Shown: positions 1 to 6,525, counted from the stretch's first letter. The stretch: DNA of 7,540 bases from Chloroflexota bacterium (GCA_027316975.1 DAHVFL010000222.1:1-7540), one strand, 5' to 3'. Notes: generated by a model from the letters alone, not told the origin. Program-made: numbers and translations.

Positions 1-1
1 T

Positions 2-478
2 CTAAGGGGCAAATCTCCCGTAAAATGGATTGAGTCCGCCCTTGGCATTATCGCAACCGTAGGCATAGGCAGCGGCATCAACTACCTCTACAACATCCTG
101 GTGCATCGCCCGCGTCCCGGAAGCTTCCACGAACGCATCCGTATTCTTGTCCAACGTCCAGAAAAAAGCTTCCCATCCGGCCACACCGAACACGATGTCG
201 TCTATTATGGTTTCTTGCTCTTCCTCAGCTTTACGCCGCCAGTACGCACCTGGAAATATCGCTGGCTTCTCATCCCATTTCAAATATATTTCGTGTTTGA
301 CATCCTCACCATCGGCTTCTCCCGTATACTCGCAGGCGCACACTGGCTGACCGACGTGCTTGCCGGCTACCTCTCCGGTACCCTCTGGCTGCTCATGTGC
401 ATCTTCCTCTATCGCTGGATCACCGCCTGGATCGCCCTGAAACTGGAAGCCCGACACCAAACCTCCTCAGCTTCGTAG
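2..478 (+). CDS. PAP2-superfamily membrane phosphatase, 5' end outside window
   Basis: The reading frame is open from the window edge, so the N-terminus is missing; 158 residues are visible. Seen: a C2 motif PSGH (residues 58-61 of the visible part), a C3 motif S-R-x5-H-x3-D (S107, R108, H114, D118) and an RPRP block at 36-39 that corresponds to C1. These are the three active-site blocks of the PAP2/type-2 phosphatidic acid phosphatase family, which dephosphorylates lipid phosphates such as undecaprenyl pyrophosphate or phosphatidate at the membrane. Hydrophobic stretches at about 10-34, 66-77, 90-106 and 119-140 fit a multi-pass protein. The C1 lysine expected six residues before RP is Asn31. 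The last residues (Ala-Ser) and the TAG stop lie inside a 63-bp repeat, so the C-terminus may have been altered by the repeat. The GTG at 101 is not the start, because homologous sequence continues upstream of it. The substrate cannot be told. Confidence 0.88.
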   Translation, partial: LRGKSPVKWIESALGIIATVGIGSGINYLYNILVHRPRPGSFHERIRILVQRPEKSFPSGHTEHDVVYYGFLLFLSFTPPVRTWKYRWLLIPFQIYFVFDILTIGFSRILAGAHWLTDVLAGYLSGTLWLLMCIFLYRWITAWIALKLEARHQTSSAS

Positions 479-530
479 GGACGCGGGCGGTGTGGACGGG
501 GAGCGGGGACCCTTGTGGGCGTCCTCGTCC
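468..530. repeat. 63-bp direct repeat, copy 1
   Basis: Identical over 63 bases to 545-607 (offset 77), with a 14-base spacer between the copies. GC-rich; it contains CGTAGGG near its left end and a short inverted pair GGACGC/GCGTCC (479-484 and 519-524). The left end overlaps the last codons and the stop codon of the PAP2 gene. No transposase is nearby. It is probably one member of a dispersed intergenic repeat family, but that needs the genome. Confidence 0.9.
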
Positions 531-544
531 GAAACCCCGACAAA

Positions 545-607
545 CAGCTTCGTAGGGACGCGGGCGGTGTGGACGGGGAGCGGGGACCCTTGTGGGCGTC
601 CTCGTCC
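545..607. repeat. 63-bp direct repeat, copy 2
   Basis: Perfect copy of 468-530. Identity breaks exactly at 544 and 608 when compared base by base with copy 1. It is entirely intergenic, between the PAP2 gene and the small membrane protein gene. Confidence 0.9.
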
Positions 608-647
608 CCGTTCACCCTAAACTGAAACTTATTGCTCTTCAACTACG

Positions 648-706
648 TACTACCAGTGAAAACATCTCCAACCCGTTTGTATGGGGGAATACGCATACTG
701 GTAGTA
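648..706 (+). promoter_or_regulatory. 10-bp inverted repeat upstream of small membrane protein gene
   Basis: TACTACCAGT (648-657) is repeated as its exact reverse complement at 697-706, with 39 bases between. The right arm ends 19 bases before the start codon of the gene at 726 and just before its ribosome binding site (AAGGAG, 711-716). It could be a paired regulator binding site or a long stem in the leader RNA. I see no convincing -35/-10 pair here: TTGTAT at 677-682 has no good -10 at normal spacing. Function is inferred only. Confidence 0.4.
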
Positions 707-725
707 ATAAAAGGAGAAGAAAACT

Positions 726-1070
726 ATGAACAATCAACAATTTCAACAGACCATGCCGCACCAGAGATCACTCAAAGGATGGGGCCTGCTCGCGCTCTAC
801 TTCGTCGTCGCCATACTCATCGCGTTCATTGCGCCCCATAAAGATTTTATAGCGCTCTACGTCAACATCCTGGCAAGCCTGTCTATCATCGGCGGCCTGT
901 TCTGCCTGCTGATTTACCTTGCGCGTCAACTGAACTGGCCTTTACCCACATTTCTACAGGTACCTGAGAAAATGCGTGATAGTAGCTGGCGTCTCCTTGC
1001 CCTATCATTCGTCGCCATCGCCATGCCCATCCTCCTCATCTTTACTCGCAGCGTATTGTTGCGCCAGTAA
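726..1070 (+). CDS. small three-helix membrane protein of unknown function
   Basis: 114 residues. I do not recognise the family. A good ribosome binding site (AAGGAG at 711-716, nine bases before ATG) supports the start. The first 17 residues are polar and Gln-rich. Three hydrophobic segments follow at about 19-36, 43-66 and 88-108, and the protein ends in a short basic/polar tail. The second loop (about 67-87) is mixed polar with Pro. No catalytic motif, metal-binding cluster or signal-peptidase site is seen. The gene stands alone between a 63-bp repeat pair upstream and a strong hairpin terminator downstream, so it is probably monocistronic. A frame kept open by hydrophobic codons, a clear RBS and a matching terminator argue that it is real. 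A role in the membrane is all that can be said. Confidence 0.72.
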   Translation: MNNQQFQQTMPHQRSLKGWGLLALYFVVAILIAFIAPHKDFIALYVNILASLSIIGGLFCLLIYLARQLNWPLPTFLQVPEKMRDSSWRLLALSFVAIAMPILLIFTRSVLLRQ

Positions 1071-1092
1071 CCCGGCTAAGCGCAGTAGTCGT

Positions 1093-1142
1093 GAAGAGGA
1101 AAAAAGGGTGGGAGCTGTCGTCCCCCACCCTTTTTCCTCTTC
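1093..1142 (+). terminator. hairpin terminator after small membrane protein gene
   Basis: GAAGAGG-A6-GGGTGGG (1093-1112) pairs with CCCACCC-T5-CCTCTTC (1124-1142), leaving one bulged A and an 11-base loop. The T5 run lies within the right arm and the A6 run in the left arm, so the structure could act in either direction. It begins 22 bases after the stop at 1070. Confidence 0.75.
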
Positions 1143-1156
1143 CTACCACTAAATCC

Positions 1157-1185
1157 TTGCATTTCTCCCCACCATCAGGTATACT
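1157..1185 (+). promoter_or_regulatory. candidate distal promoter of the acetoacetate--CoA ligase gene
   Basis: TTGCAT (1157-1162), a 17-base spacer, then TATACT (1180-1185). The -10 matches the sigma-70 consensus at five of six positions; the -35 matches at three. It lies just after the upstream terminator. Transcription from here would give a leader of about 230 bases that includes the 16-bp repeat pair. Confidence 0.45.
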
Positions 1186-1251
1186 CTCAATAGAGCTTGC
1201 TTGCTTATCAACTCTCCCGATCTTCTTAATCTGAACGAATCGACCCACTTG

Positions 1252-1267
1252 CCCCCGCCCTGGTCTC
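1252..1267. repeat. 16-bp direct repeat, copy 1 (AACS leader)
   Basis: CCCCCGCCCTGGTCTC, repeated exactly at 1302-1317 (offset 50). The 34 bases between the copies are also GC-rich and include CGGGCTTGCCCG, a short self-complementary element. Read on the - strand, the block contains CGTAGGG, the same heptamer seen in the 63-bp repeats. Confidence 0.7.
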
Positions 1268-1301
1268 CCCCTACGGGCCGGGCTTGCCCGCTTCTCGCGG
1301 T

Positions 1302-1317
1302 CCCCCGCCCTGGTCTC
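1302..1317. repeat. 16-bp direct repeat, copy 2 (AACS leader)
   Basis: Exact copy of 1252-1267. It lies between the two promoter candidates for the acetoacetate--CoA ligase gene. No function is visible. Confidence 0.7.
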
Positions 1318-1334
1318 GCGCGCAACAGGCCAGC

Positions 1335-1362
1335 TTGAAATTCCTCTACTTTGTGCGATACT
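1335..1362 (+). promoter_or_regulatory. candidate proximal promoter of the acetoacetate--CoA ligase gene
   Basis: TTGAAA (1335-1340), a 16-base spacer, GATACT (1357-1362). Each box matches the sigma-70 consensus at four of six positions. Starting here would give a leader of about 55 bases, a more ordinary length than from the distal candidate. Confidence 0.4.
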
Positions 1363-1421
1363 ACACTATAGCGTACATCAAACCGGCAATTCGAAATAGA
1401 AACCAGGAAGGGAGCGCGCAT

Positions 1422-3395
1422 ATGGCAACTCCAATCACCGAGGGTATGCTTCTGTGGGAACCATCAGAGCACATGAAAGAACAGTCCAATATCCGGCACT
1501 ATATGCAGTGGCTTGCCCGCGAAAAAGGGCTGCATTTTACAACCGCCGATGAGGTGTGGGCATGGTCAGTAGACAAAATCGAAGATTTCTGGGCCTCGCT
1601 GTGGGACTATTTTCAAATCAAAGCATCTAAACCATACGAGACGGTCCTGGTTGAAAGGAAAATGCCTGGCGCGCAATGGTTTCCAGGCGCGGAACTCAAC
1701 TACACCGAACACGTCTTCCGCAATATCACCAGCAGCCAACCCGCCGCGCTTTTCAAATCCGAAGCACAGCCGCTCACAGAAATCTCGTGGGATGAACTCC
1801 ACCGCCAGGTGCGCAACGTCGCGGCAGCTCTGCGCGGCATGGGTCTGAAGCGCGGAGATCGCGTAGTCTGCTACATGCCCAACATTCCCCAGTCGCTCAT
1901 CGCGTTCCTGGCGACCGCCAGCATTGGCGCGATCTGGTCAAGTTGTTCGCCCGATTTCGGCACGCGCAGCGTCGTCGACCGTTTCCAGCAGATCGAACCC
2001 ACCGTCTTGTTTGCCGTCGATGGCTACCAGTACGGCGGCAAAATCATCGACCGGCGCGCCACCATCAGCGAACTCCAGCAAGCATTGCCCACCCTGCAAA
2101 AAACCATCGTAGTTCCCTACGCCTTCAACGAGATCGATATAACCGCATACCGCGATGCCATCTCCTGGCGCGACATCCCTGCCAGCCCGGCAGAGCTAAC
2201 CTACGAACAGGTTCCCTTCGATCACCCACTCTGGGTACTCTATTCTTCAGGCACAACCGGCCTGCCCAAAGCCATCGTACAGAGCCAGGGTGGTATCCTG
2301 CTTGAGCATTTGAAGAACCTGCATATTGGCATGGACCTCAAACAGGAGGATCGCTTTTTCTGGTTTACTACCACTGGCTGGATGATGTGGAACTTGCTGA
2401 TCGGCGGTTTACTGCTCGGCATCCCCATTTTGCTGTACGATGGCAGCCCCGGCTATCCCGATATGAACGCGCTGTGGCAGTTCGCAGAACAGTCCGGCAT
2501 GACCTTTTTTGGTACCAGCGCGGGCTACATTCTCTCGTGTATGAAGGCCGAGATCACACCCGGCCAAACGTTCAACCTGAGCAAGCTGCGCGGACTTGGT
2601 TCGACCGGCTCGCCCTTGCCGCCCGAAGGATTCCAGTGGATTTACGAGCAGATCAAGCCCGATATCTGGCTGGCTTCCGTTAGCGGCGGCACAGATGTCT
2701 GTTCAGCCTTCCTGGGCGGCAGCGTTCTCCTTCCCGTCTATGCCGGAGAACTCCAGTGCCGCTTGCCTGGCGCGAAAGTTGAAGCCTTCGACGATCACAG
2801 CACATCCCTCACGAACGAAGTTGGCGAACTCGTCATCACCGAACCTATGCCCTCCATGCCTCTTTTCTTCTGGAATGACCCGCAGGGCCAACGCTACCGC
2901 GAGAGCTATTTTGAGATGTATCCCGGCATCTGGCGGCACGGCGACTGGATCAAAATCACCTCGCGCGGCAGCGCCATCATCTATGGCCGCTCCGATTCAA
3001 CCATTAACCGCAAGGGTATCCGCATGGGCAGCAGCGAAATTTACCGCGTGGTAGAAGATACGCCAGAAGTGCTGGACAGCCTGATTATAGGTGTCGAGCG
3101 CCCGGGCGGTGCCTACTACATGCCCCTGTTCGTCGTGCTCAAGCCCGGTGTCGAACTTGACGACGCCCTCAAAGCCAGCATACGCGCCCGCATTCGCGCC
3201 AACCTTTCGCCCCATCACGTACCCGACGAAATTATCGCCATCCCCGAAGTGCCGCGCACGCTCAACGGCAAAAAACTGGAAGTCCCCGTCAAAAAGCTCT
3301 TCATGGGCATCCCCCTGGAGAAAGCCATCAGCATCGACTCCATGAGCAACCCCCACGTAATGCAATACTTTATCGAGTTTGCCCGCTCCCATTGA
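1422..3395 (+). CDS. acetoacetate--CoA ligase (acetoacetyl-CoA synthetase)
   Basis: 657 residues, the usual size of the family (about 650). The cytosolic ANL-superfamily enzyme activates acetoacetate with ATP and CoA to acetoacetyl-CoA. Seen: an N-terminal block with LWEPS near residue 10 and an ACAS_N-like region with MPGAQWFPGAELNY, both typical of AACS rather than acetyl-CoA synthetase. Next come the P-loop-like YSSGTTGLPK (274-283), YGRSDSTINRKGIRMG (521-536) with the hinge to the C-terminal lid, and NGKKLE with the catalytic lysine at 617. The start is ATG 1422, with AGGAAGGGAG (1405-1414) seven bases upstream. An open frame back to 1284 exists, but the extra 46 residues do not look like this family. 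The neighbours are not PHB or ketone-body genes, and the gene has its own promoters and terminator. Propionyl- or acetyl-CoA synthetase is the less likely alternative. Confidence 0.95.
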   Translation: MATPITEGMLLWEPSEHMKEQSNIRHYMQWLAREKGLHFTTADEVWAWSVDKIEDFWASLWDYFQIKASKPYETVLVERKMPGAQWFPGAELNYTEHVFRNITSSQPAALFKSEAQPLTEISWDELHRQVRNVAAALRGMGLKRGDRVVCYMPNIPQSLIAFLATASIGAIWSSCSPDFGTRSVVDRFQQIEPTVLFAVDGYQYGGKIIDRRATISELQQALPTLQKTIVVPYAFNEIDITAYRDAISWRDIPASPAELTYEQVPFDHPLWVLYSSGTTGLPKAIVQSQGGILLEHLKNLHIGMDLKQEDRFFWFTTTGWMMWNLLIGGLLLGIPILLYDGSPGYPDMNALWQFAEQSGMTFFGTSAGYILSCMKAEITPGQTFNLSKLRGLGSTGSPLPPEGFQWIYEQIKPDIWLASVSGGTDVCSAFLGGSVLLPVYAGELQCRLPGAKVEAFDDHSTSLTNEVGELVITEPMPSMPLFFWNDPQGQRYRESYFEMYPGIWRHGDWIKITSRGSAIIYGRSDSTINRKGIRMGSSEIYRVVEDTPEVLDSLIIGVERPGGAYYMPLFVVLKPGVELDDALKASIRARIRANLSPHHVPDEIIAIPEVPRTLNGKKLEVPVKKLFMGIPLEKAISIDSMSNPHVMQYFIEFARSH

Positions 3396-3396
3396 C

Positions 3397-3444
3397 GTGA
3401 AATACGCCAGAACGAGGGCAAGCCCTCGTTCTGACGTATTTCAC
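3397..3444 (+). terminator. 23-bp hairpin terminator after the acetoacetate--CoA ligase gene
   Basis: 3397-3419 is the reverse complement of 3422-3444 apart from one mismatch (position 3407). It starts two bases after the TGA stop. Only two bases separate the arms, so the practical loop is four. No T run follows; the next bases are AT-rich (ATATCATAAT). A terminator or mRNA 3'-end stabiliser is the likely role. Confidence 0.7.
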
Positions 3445-3606
3445 ATATCATAATCTAATAGTAACAGTAGTATAGTATGCTCACATATGGATATCACAAC
3501 CCCCACCAGGGAGAATTCGTATAAATTATGATACACATGCACGGAAAACACGGTAGAATAACCACATGAATAGTGTGTCGCTCGCCACAGGCGCAGGGAG
3601 TTGCGG
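3445..3606 (+). promoter_or_regulatory. AT-rich intergenic region carrying the probable promoter of the glycosyltransferase operon
   Basis: 162 bases without a gene, clearly richer in A+T than the flanking genes, between a terminator and the glycosyltransferase start. The best -10 is TAGAAT (3554-3559, five of six consensus matches); the sequence at the -35 distance (GATACA, 3530-3535) is weak. Other TATA-like strings occur at 3471-3476 and 3520-3525. A promoter is expected here from the layout, but its exact position is not settled. Confidence 0.4.
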
Positions 3607-4773
3607 ATGAAAATTGGCCTTGTATCACCGTATGATTGGAGCTATCCTGGGGGAGTACGGGATCACGTATGGCATCTGGCTGAACAATTTATATCGATGG
3701 GGCATGATTTACGCATCCTTGCGCCCGCATCAGGCATCCAGGGCAAGAAGCCTGAAAAATATATACTCAAAATGGGAAGCACCACGCCTATCCCCATAAA
3801 TGGCTCGATCGCCCGTATTAACCTCGATCCTTCCCTTTCGCAGCGCGTGCGCGCGGTCCTACAACGCGAGCGGTTTGATGTCATTCATGTGCATGAACCC
3901 CTCGTGCCAGGCCTTTCTCAACAGGTTTTGCGCAGTTCTCGCACATTAACGGTGGGAACATTCCATACCGCTTCATATTCAAACATGTATTCCACCTCGC
4001 AACTTGCCTACGCATCAGCCTATCCCCTGCTGCGCCCATTATTCTACAAGCTCTCCGGGTATATCGCGGTCTCAACGGCGGCGCGCCAGTTCATCTCGCG
4101 CTATTTCCCCGCCGATTATCGCATTATTCCCAACGGTATCAGCCTCGAACGCTTTGGGCCGGGTATACCCCCCCTGCCACATTTGATGGATGGAAAACAG
4201 AATATTCTATTCGTAGGACGTTTCGAGAAACGCAAAGGCGCGAAATACCTGTTACGCGCCATACCTGCTATACGCGAACGCCACCCGAATACCCGCTTCA
4301 TATTCGTAGGTGAAGGTCGCCTGAGACCCGGATTCCAACGCTATGTCGAGCGACAGGGCTGGCAAGATGTAGTTTTTACCGGCTACGTCTCAGATGAAGA
4401 AAAACCGAGCTACTTTACCAGCGCTCATGTATTCTGCGCGCCCGCTATTGGCGGTGAAAGCCTGGGCATCGTGTTATTAGAAGCAATGGCATCGGGCGTC
4501 CCTATCGTGGCATCCGATATCAAAGGCTATGCAACCGTCGTTACCCAGGGAGTTGATGGCTTATTGACCACCCCGCGCCAACCCGACGAACTGGCCGGAG
4601 CCATCAGCTACCTGCTCACATATGAAGCGCCGCGCCAACAATTGATACAGGCAGGTCTCGTCAAAGCGCGGGATTATGCCTGGACGCTTGTAGCGCGCCG
4701 TGTCATGGACTATTATTGCGAACTGCTGGATGCGCGCGCCACGGCATCGCGCTCCTATCCACGCGCCCTCTAA
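3607..4773 (+). CDS. GT4-family glycosyltransferase, PimA-like (phosphatidylinositol alpha-mannosyltransferase type)
   Basis: 388 residues, a GT-B fold enzyme close in length to PimA (about 380). Seen: the N-terminal start with PGGVRDHV (14-21), the glycine loop of PimA-like enzymes; FHT with His120, matching the catalytic-site His of PimA; GR...K (Arg205, Lys210) for the nucleotide diphosphate; and the E-x7-E motif in GGESLGIVLLEAM (Glu284, Glu292). PimA transfers mannose from GDP-mannose to phosphatidylinositol on the cytoplasmic face of the membrane. The start is ATG 3607, with AGGGAG (3595-3600) six bases upstream; a TTG at 3601 overlaps the end of this site and is less likely. The PHP gene follows after 31 bases, so the two form an operon. 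The sugar donor and lipid acceptor are inferred from family resemblance; another membrane-lipid hexosyltransferase is possible. Confidence 0.88.
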   Translation: MKIGLVSPYDWSYPGGVRDHVWHLAEQFISMGHDLRILAPASGIQGKKPEKYILKMGSTTPIPINGSIARINLDPSLSQRVRAVLQRERFDVIHVHEPLVPGLSQQVLRSSRTLTVGTFHTASYSNMYSTSQLAYASAYPLLRPLFYKLSGYIAVSTAARQFISRYFPADYRIIPNGISLERFGPGIPPLPHLMDGKQNILFVGRFEKRKGAKYLLRAIPAIRERHPNTRFIFVGEGRLRPGFQRYVERQGWQDVVFTGYVSDEEKPSYFTSAHVFCAPAIGGESLGIVLLEAMASGVPIVASDIKGYATVVTQGVDGLLTTPRQPDELAGAISYLLTYEAPRQQLIQAGLVKARDYAWTLVARRVMDYYCELLDARATASRSYPRAL

Positions 4774-4804
4774 CTGGCGTTACTAGAGAAGAAATGAATC
4801 ACAC

Positions 4805-5587
4805 ATGGAATATACATCGCTTGAGACCCGACAACAGTCATCGATTGGGCAAACGCTCACCCCGCCAACCGGCTATAGCCGCGCCGATCTCCATATGCAT
4901 ACCAACCTGGGCGACGGCTGGGCCAGTCCAGCCAGGATCATTGAGGTAGCCATCGCGCGTGGCCTCGATCTGATCGCCGTTACCGACCACGACCACATTG
5001 AGGGAGCGCAGCGTGTAGCCGACCTGCTGGCAAAGGGCGATTACCCGCTGCGCATGATCACCGGAGTTGAGGTCTCGACACGTCAGGGGCATTTACTCGG
5101 CTTATTCGTAAAGAAAGCCCCCAGACATATGCGCCCGGTGGAAGAAAGCATCGACGCCATCAAAGAGCAGGGCGGCCTCGTCATCGTACCTCATCCCTTT
5201 GGACGCCTGGTTCCCAGCTTGAGCCGCGCCAAAATCGAAACGCTGCTGGCAAAAGGCTACGCCATCGATGGCATCGAGGTCTTCAACCCCACGCCTGCCA
5301 ATTCAGCCATGCGCCCGGCGGTACGCGCCGCCAACCAGGAGTGGAAACTGGCCGAAACCGGCTCAAGCGACGCGCATTTCTGGCAGCATATCGGCTCAGC
5401 CTACACCCTGTTTCCCGGCAACGACCCCGAAGCATTGCGCCGCGCCATCCTCGAACGCACCGTGCGCTCCGGCGGTCAGGAACTCCCATCAGTGCGTCTT
5501 TCGCCCGGCATCTACGTCGCCCAGTGCGCGTGGAGCTGGTTCGTTGACCCACCCCGCCGCATCATGCGCAGAATGCGAGAGAAATAA
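4805..5587 (+). CDS. PHP-domain metal-dependent phosphoesterase
   Basis: 260 residues. The PHP metal site is complete: DLHMHT (His30, His32), TDHDH (Asp61, His62, His64), GVEVS (Glu89), PHPFGR (His130), and SDAH (Asp189, His191). The family hydrolyses phosphoesters (for example 3',5'-nucleoside bisphosphate phosphatase, RNase AM/TrpH-like, and histidinol phosphatase) using a two- or three-metal centre. The usual DLHxHTxxSDG reads NLGDG here, with Ser replaced by Gly. Residues 1-24 are a polar lead and 225-260 an extra tail ending in a basic RRIMRRMREK, which may contact the membrane. ATG 4805 is the only in-frame start before the first motif; AGAGAAGAA (4785-4793) is a loose ribosome site 11 bases upstream, and an out-of-frame ATG sits at 4794. 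Cotranscription with the glycosyltransferase suggests a job on a phosphorylated lipid or sugar intermediate, but RNA or nucleotide substrates are equally open. Confidence 0.9.
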   Translation: MEYTSLETRQQSSIGQTLTPPTGYSRADLHMHTNLGDGWASPARIIEVAIARGLDLIAVTDHDHIEGAQRVADLLAKGDYPLRMITGVEVSTRQGHLLGLFVKKAPRHMRPVEESIDAIKEQGGLVIVPHPFGRLVPSLSRAKIETLLAKGYAIDGIEVFNPTPANSAMRPAVRAANQEWKLAETGSSDAHFWQHIGSAYTLFPGNDPEALRRAILERTVRSGGQELPSVRLSPGIYVAQCAWSWFVDPPRRIMRRMREK

Positions 5588-5590
5588 ATA

Positions 5591-5651
5591 ATATACCGGT
5601 GACATGAAGCCAGGGTGGCGGAGCCACCCTGGCTTCATGTCACCGGTATAT
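5591..5651. terminator. 29-bp perfect inverted repeat, convergent bidirectional terminator
   Basis: 5591-5619 is the exact reverse complement of 5623-5651, with a three-base loop (GGA). It starts three bases after the PHP stop on the + strand. Its right arm (5635-5651) contains the stop and last codons of the acyltransferase gene on the - strand. No T run is present on either side. Position between converging genes and the strong stem argue for a shared terminator. Confidence 0.8.
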
Positions 5652-6525
5652 CCTCTGTCCATATCGGCGAAAACATCACCCATTGTTCAGGGCGAACGCG
5701 AATGTTTTCTTCCGTCACTTCTACTATTTTCTTCAGGAGTTTATCTGGATTGCTGCGCTCCTCTTCGTTCAAAGCCAGCGATATCGGCGCTAAATGACCC
5801 CCCATGTGGTTTTGGGAATCGTACCAGCCAAATCCAATCATCAAAGTGGCTCCCGTGCGCAACGCCAGCGAAATTGGCCCGGAGGGAAAACAGGCCGGCG
5901 CGCCAAAGAAAGGCTTCTCAACTTTTTCCCCCACTACGGCGCGATCGATGGCAATTATCACAATCTGGTTCTTCTTTAATGCCTGCATCATACTTCGCAA
6001 GGGCGCGCTTCCACCCAGTGGCACAAATTGCATGCCTTCCCTGTTCCGTAACTTTAGCGCAAGTTCAAGCATACGCTCATCCTTAAGATGTTCCACAGGA
6101 ATGGTGAGGGCATAGTTCTGAAACGCAAACCACTGCACTATATACTCGAATGGCCCGGAATGGATAGATAAGAGCACCACGCCTTTACCCTGGGCAAGCG
6201 CCGCGTCAAGATGCTCAAGACCGCCTCTATACGTTAATCTGCTCAACAATTCTTCGCGTGTCAGGTGTGGAAGATACAGCGCTTCGAGGTAGTTACGCGC
6301 GCTATAACGAAACATCTTGCGCACAGTGCGACGAAGCTTTCTTCGTCCGGCAGGCGTCGATTGTACCTGCGCACCGAGCACATGCTGCATATTGAAAGTA
6401 GCCTGTTTTCTAGCCCCGCGCGCGAAGAGCCAGGCCAGGGAACCAGTAATCAGGCTCAACGCCCGGATAAAGCTCCGGGGCAGGCGCGGAACCACAATCG
6501 ACGCAATTTGATACAATCTATACAT
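5635..6525 (-). CDS. LpxL/HtrB/PatA-family lysophospholipid-type acyltransferase (downstream copy)
   Basis: 296 residues, normal for the family (about 290-310). It transfers an acyl chain to a lipid or glycolipid at the inner face of the membrane. Seen: an N-terminal hydrophobic segment (about 7-35); the active-site HSGPFE motif, HX4E (His122, Glu127); AIDRA (Asp194, Arg195); PFFGAP (205-210) with PSGP (214-217) and the ALRTGA block; and the C-terminal PEQWVMFSPIW (279-289). It starts nine bases after the stop of the upstream paralogue, and GGAG in that gene's last codons can serve as its ribosome site, so translation is probably coupled. With a PimA-like enzyme nearby, acylation of a phosphatidylinositol-mannoside-like glycolipid is a fair guess; lipid A synthesis is unlikely in a lineage without LPS. 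The end of the coding region lies in a terminator stem. Confidence 0.88.
   Translation of the reverse strand: MYRLYQIASIVVPRLPRSFIRALSLITGSLAWLFARGARKQATFNMQHVLGAQVQSTPAGRRKLRRTVRKMFRYSARNYLEALYLPHLTREELLSRLTYRGGLEHLDAALAQGKGVVLLSIHSGPFEYIVQWFAFQNYALTIPVEHLKDERMLELALKLRNREGMQFVPLGGSAPLRSMMQALKKNQIVIIAIDRAVVGEKVEKPFFGAPACFPSGPISLALRTGATLMIGFGWYDSQNHMGGHLAPISLALNEEERSNPDKLLKKIVEVTEENIRVRPEQWVMFSPIWTEDIPVT

Noticed and set aside
2..460. 152-residue open frame on the - strand opposite the PAP2 gene
   Set aside because: The + strand frame carries conserved PAP2 motifs; the antisense product has no recognisable motif.
468..607. CRISPR array
   Set aside because: Only two units, 63 bp long with a 14-base spacer, which is outside CRISPR geometry; no cas gene is present.
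1284..1421. N-terminal extension of the acetoacetate--CoA ligase frame
   Set aside because: The 46 extra residues do not resemble the family, cross a GC-rich repeat and a promoter candidate, and a strong ribosome site fits ATG 1422.
2997..3392. 131-residue open frame on the - strand inside the ligase gene
   Set aside because: Antisense shadow of a strongly conserved coding region, without a motif or ribosome site worth noting.
3441..3488. TCACATAT direct repeat (3441-3448 and 3481-3488) as an operator pair
   Set aside because: Only 8 bases long, in AT-rich sequence, and the first copy lies partly in the terminator stem; chance is a sufficient explanation.
3601..3606. TTG start of the glycosyltransferase
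   Set aside because: The AGGGAG site ends at 3600, leaving no spacing for this TTG; ATG 3607 has proper spacing and matches the start of PimA-like proteins.
4794..4949. Alternative small gene starting at ATG 4794
   Set aside because: It is out of frame with, and overlaps, the PHP gene, whose metal-binding motifs show the true frame.
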